5,302 nucleotides of DNA from Deltaproteobacteria bacterium (GTDB taxonomy: Bacteria > Myxococcota_A > UBA9160), in contig DOUU01000111.1 of assembly GCA_003520425.1 (NCBI GenBank), positions 1,809-7,110 on the forward strand, written 5' to 3'. Numbering within the stretch: the first letter of the stretch is position 1; every line of letters starts with the position of its first letter. Below, piece by piece: positions 4,913 through 5,302 of this stretch. Both the position numbers and the translations under genes were made by a program. The notes below the pieces were generated by a model. It saw nothing but the letters and a program-made list of their open reading frames with translations. It ran no database searches and was not told the origin of the DNA.

Positions 4913-5269
4913 ATGAAACGGTGGTTGCTAGACAGGCGGTGGAACTCACGCATCCGGACTCACTTCGAGATTCTCTACTCGTCTGGGCGCGAGGACGGGT
5001 CCGGAATTCTTGCCAATATCTCGTACAACGGCGCGTTGCTGATACAGACCTCGGTCCAGCCCCGCCTTGGGTCTCAAGTCCGCGTCTTTGTCCTCTTGAG
5101 AGAGGACTCTCCGTTCGAGGTCGTGGGTAAAGTCGTTCGACTTGTGGAAGACGGCTTCGCTATCGAGTATGCCGGCTTGGGTCCCGAAATGCGGTCCCTC
5201 GTGGATGATGCGGCAGCGGTGGTCGCAAACCCTCTGCATGTCCCGCCACGCAGAAAGTCGCAGTCCTAG
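4913..5269 (+). CDS. PilZ domain protein, predicted c-di-GMP binder, 118 aa
   Basis: PilZ domains bind the second messenger cyclic di-GMP and pass the signal to motility, polysaccharide or regulatory targets. Both canonical binding motifs are present. RxxxR appears as RWNSR (residues 9-13 from the ATG), and D/NxSxxG appears as NISYNG (35-40), followed by the beta-barrel strands ALLIQT, GSQVRVFVLL and FEVVGKVVRLVEDGFAIEYAGL (68-89). The family is usually about 100-120 residues, so this is a stand-alone single-domain protein with a short basic tail (PPRRKSQ). The start is not certain. I chose the ATG at 4913, with GGGAAG a few bases upstream. The same frame is open back to a TTG at 4871, where GAGGA abuts the codon, which would add 14 residues. 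No diguanylate cyclase or target gene is in the window, so the pathway it serves is unknown. Confidence 0.85.
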   Translation: MKRWLLDRRWNSRIRTHFEILYSSGREDGSGILANISYNGALLIQTSVQPRLGSQVRVFVLLREDSPFEVVGKVVRLVEDGFAIEYAGLGPEMRSLVDDAAAVVANPLHVPPRRKSQS

Positions 5270-5302
5270 GCGCGACTGGACCGACCGGAAGCGGGACCGG
5301 GT

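Noticed and set aside
1..5302. CRISPR array, tRNA, rRNA or insertion sequence
   Set aside because: No regularly spaced long repeats, cloverleaf-like segments, rRNA motifs or transposase signatures were seen on either strand.

Overview
The window reads as a stretch of chromosome from a moderately GC-rich Gram-negative bacterium. A Rap1a/Tai-type protein, an outer-membrane-type lipoprotein, several proteins with Sec signal peptides and a PilZ protein together point to a proteobacterium, but nothing here fixes the genus. There is no rRNA, tRNA, CRISPR array, transposase or recognisable origin.

Left part (1-2125), plus strand. The window opens in the last 47 codons of a Rap1a/Tai family protein. 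Its stop overlaps a GTG that opens a short frame resembling the C-terminal ligand-binding end of a TetR regulator, probably a remnant. Next come a secreted 166-residue protein of unknown function (474-974) and, 62 bases later, a small lipoprotein (1037-1399); these two may be co-transcribed. After a 285-base gap with foldable sequence comes a flavin-type pyridoxamine 5'-phosphate oxidase-like protein (1685-2125).

Middle part (2292-3871), minus strand. Two signal-peptide proteins of unknown function lie one after the other. The first to be transcribed (3871-3128) looks like two copies of a SmpA/OmlA-like fold. The second (2906-2292) has beta-propeller-like strand patterns and clearly lower GC. 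I counted about 52% GC over 2341-2700, against about 71% over 4441-4620 in the methyltransferase. A near-identical 17-base hairpin sequence stands on each side of this lower-GC gene. The gap between the two genes (2937-3127) holds overlapping GC-rich inverted repeats that could form alternative hairpins.

Right part (4134-5269). A class I SAM-dependent methyltransferase (minus) and a PilZ domain protein (plus, with both c-di-GMP-binding motifs intact) are divergently transcribed from a shared region of roughly 155 bases.

The genes do not form one obvious pathway. The common thread is small exported or envelope proteins plus a few soluble enzyme or signalling proteins. I found no clear multi-gene novel system. 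The points most worth a second look are the repeat-bracketed lower-GC gene, the alternative hairpins at 2977-3041, the tandem-domain secreted protein, and the oxidase-like protein whose usual FMN-phosphate motif appears altered.
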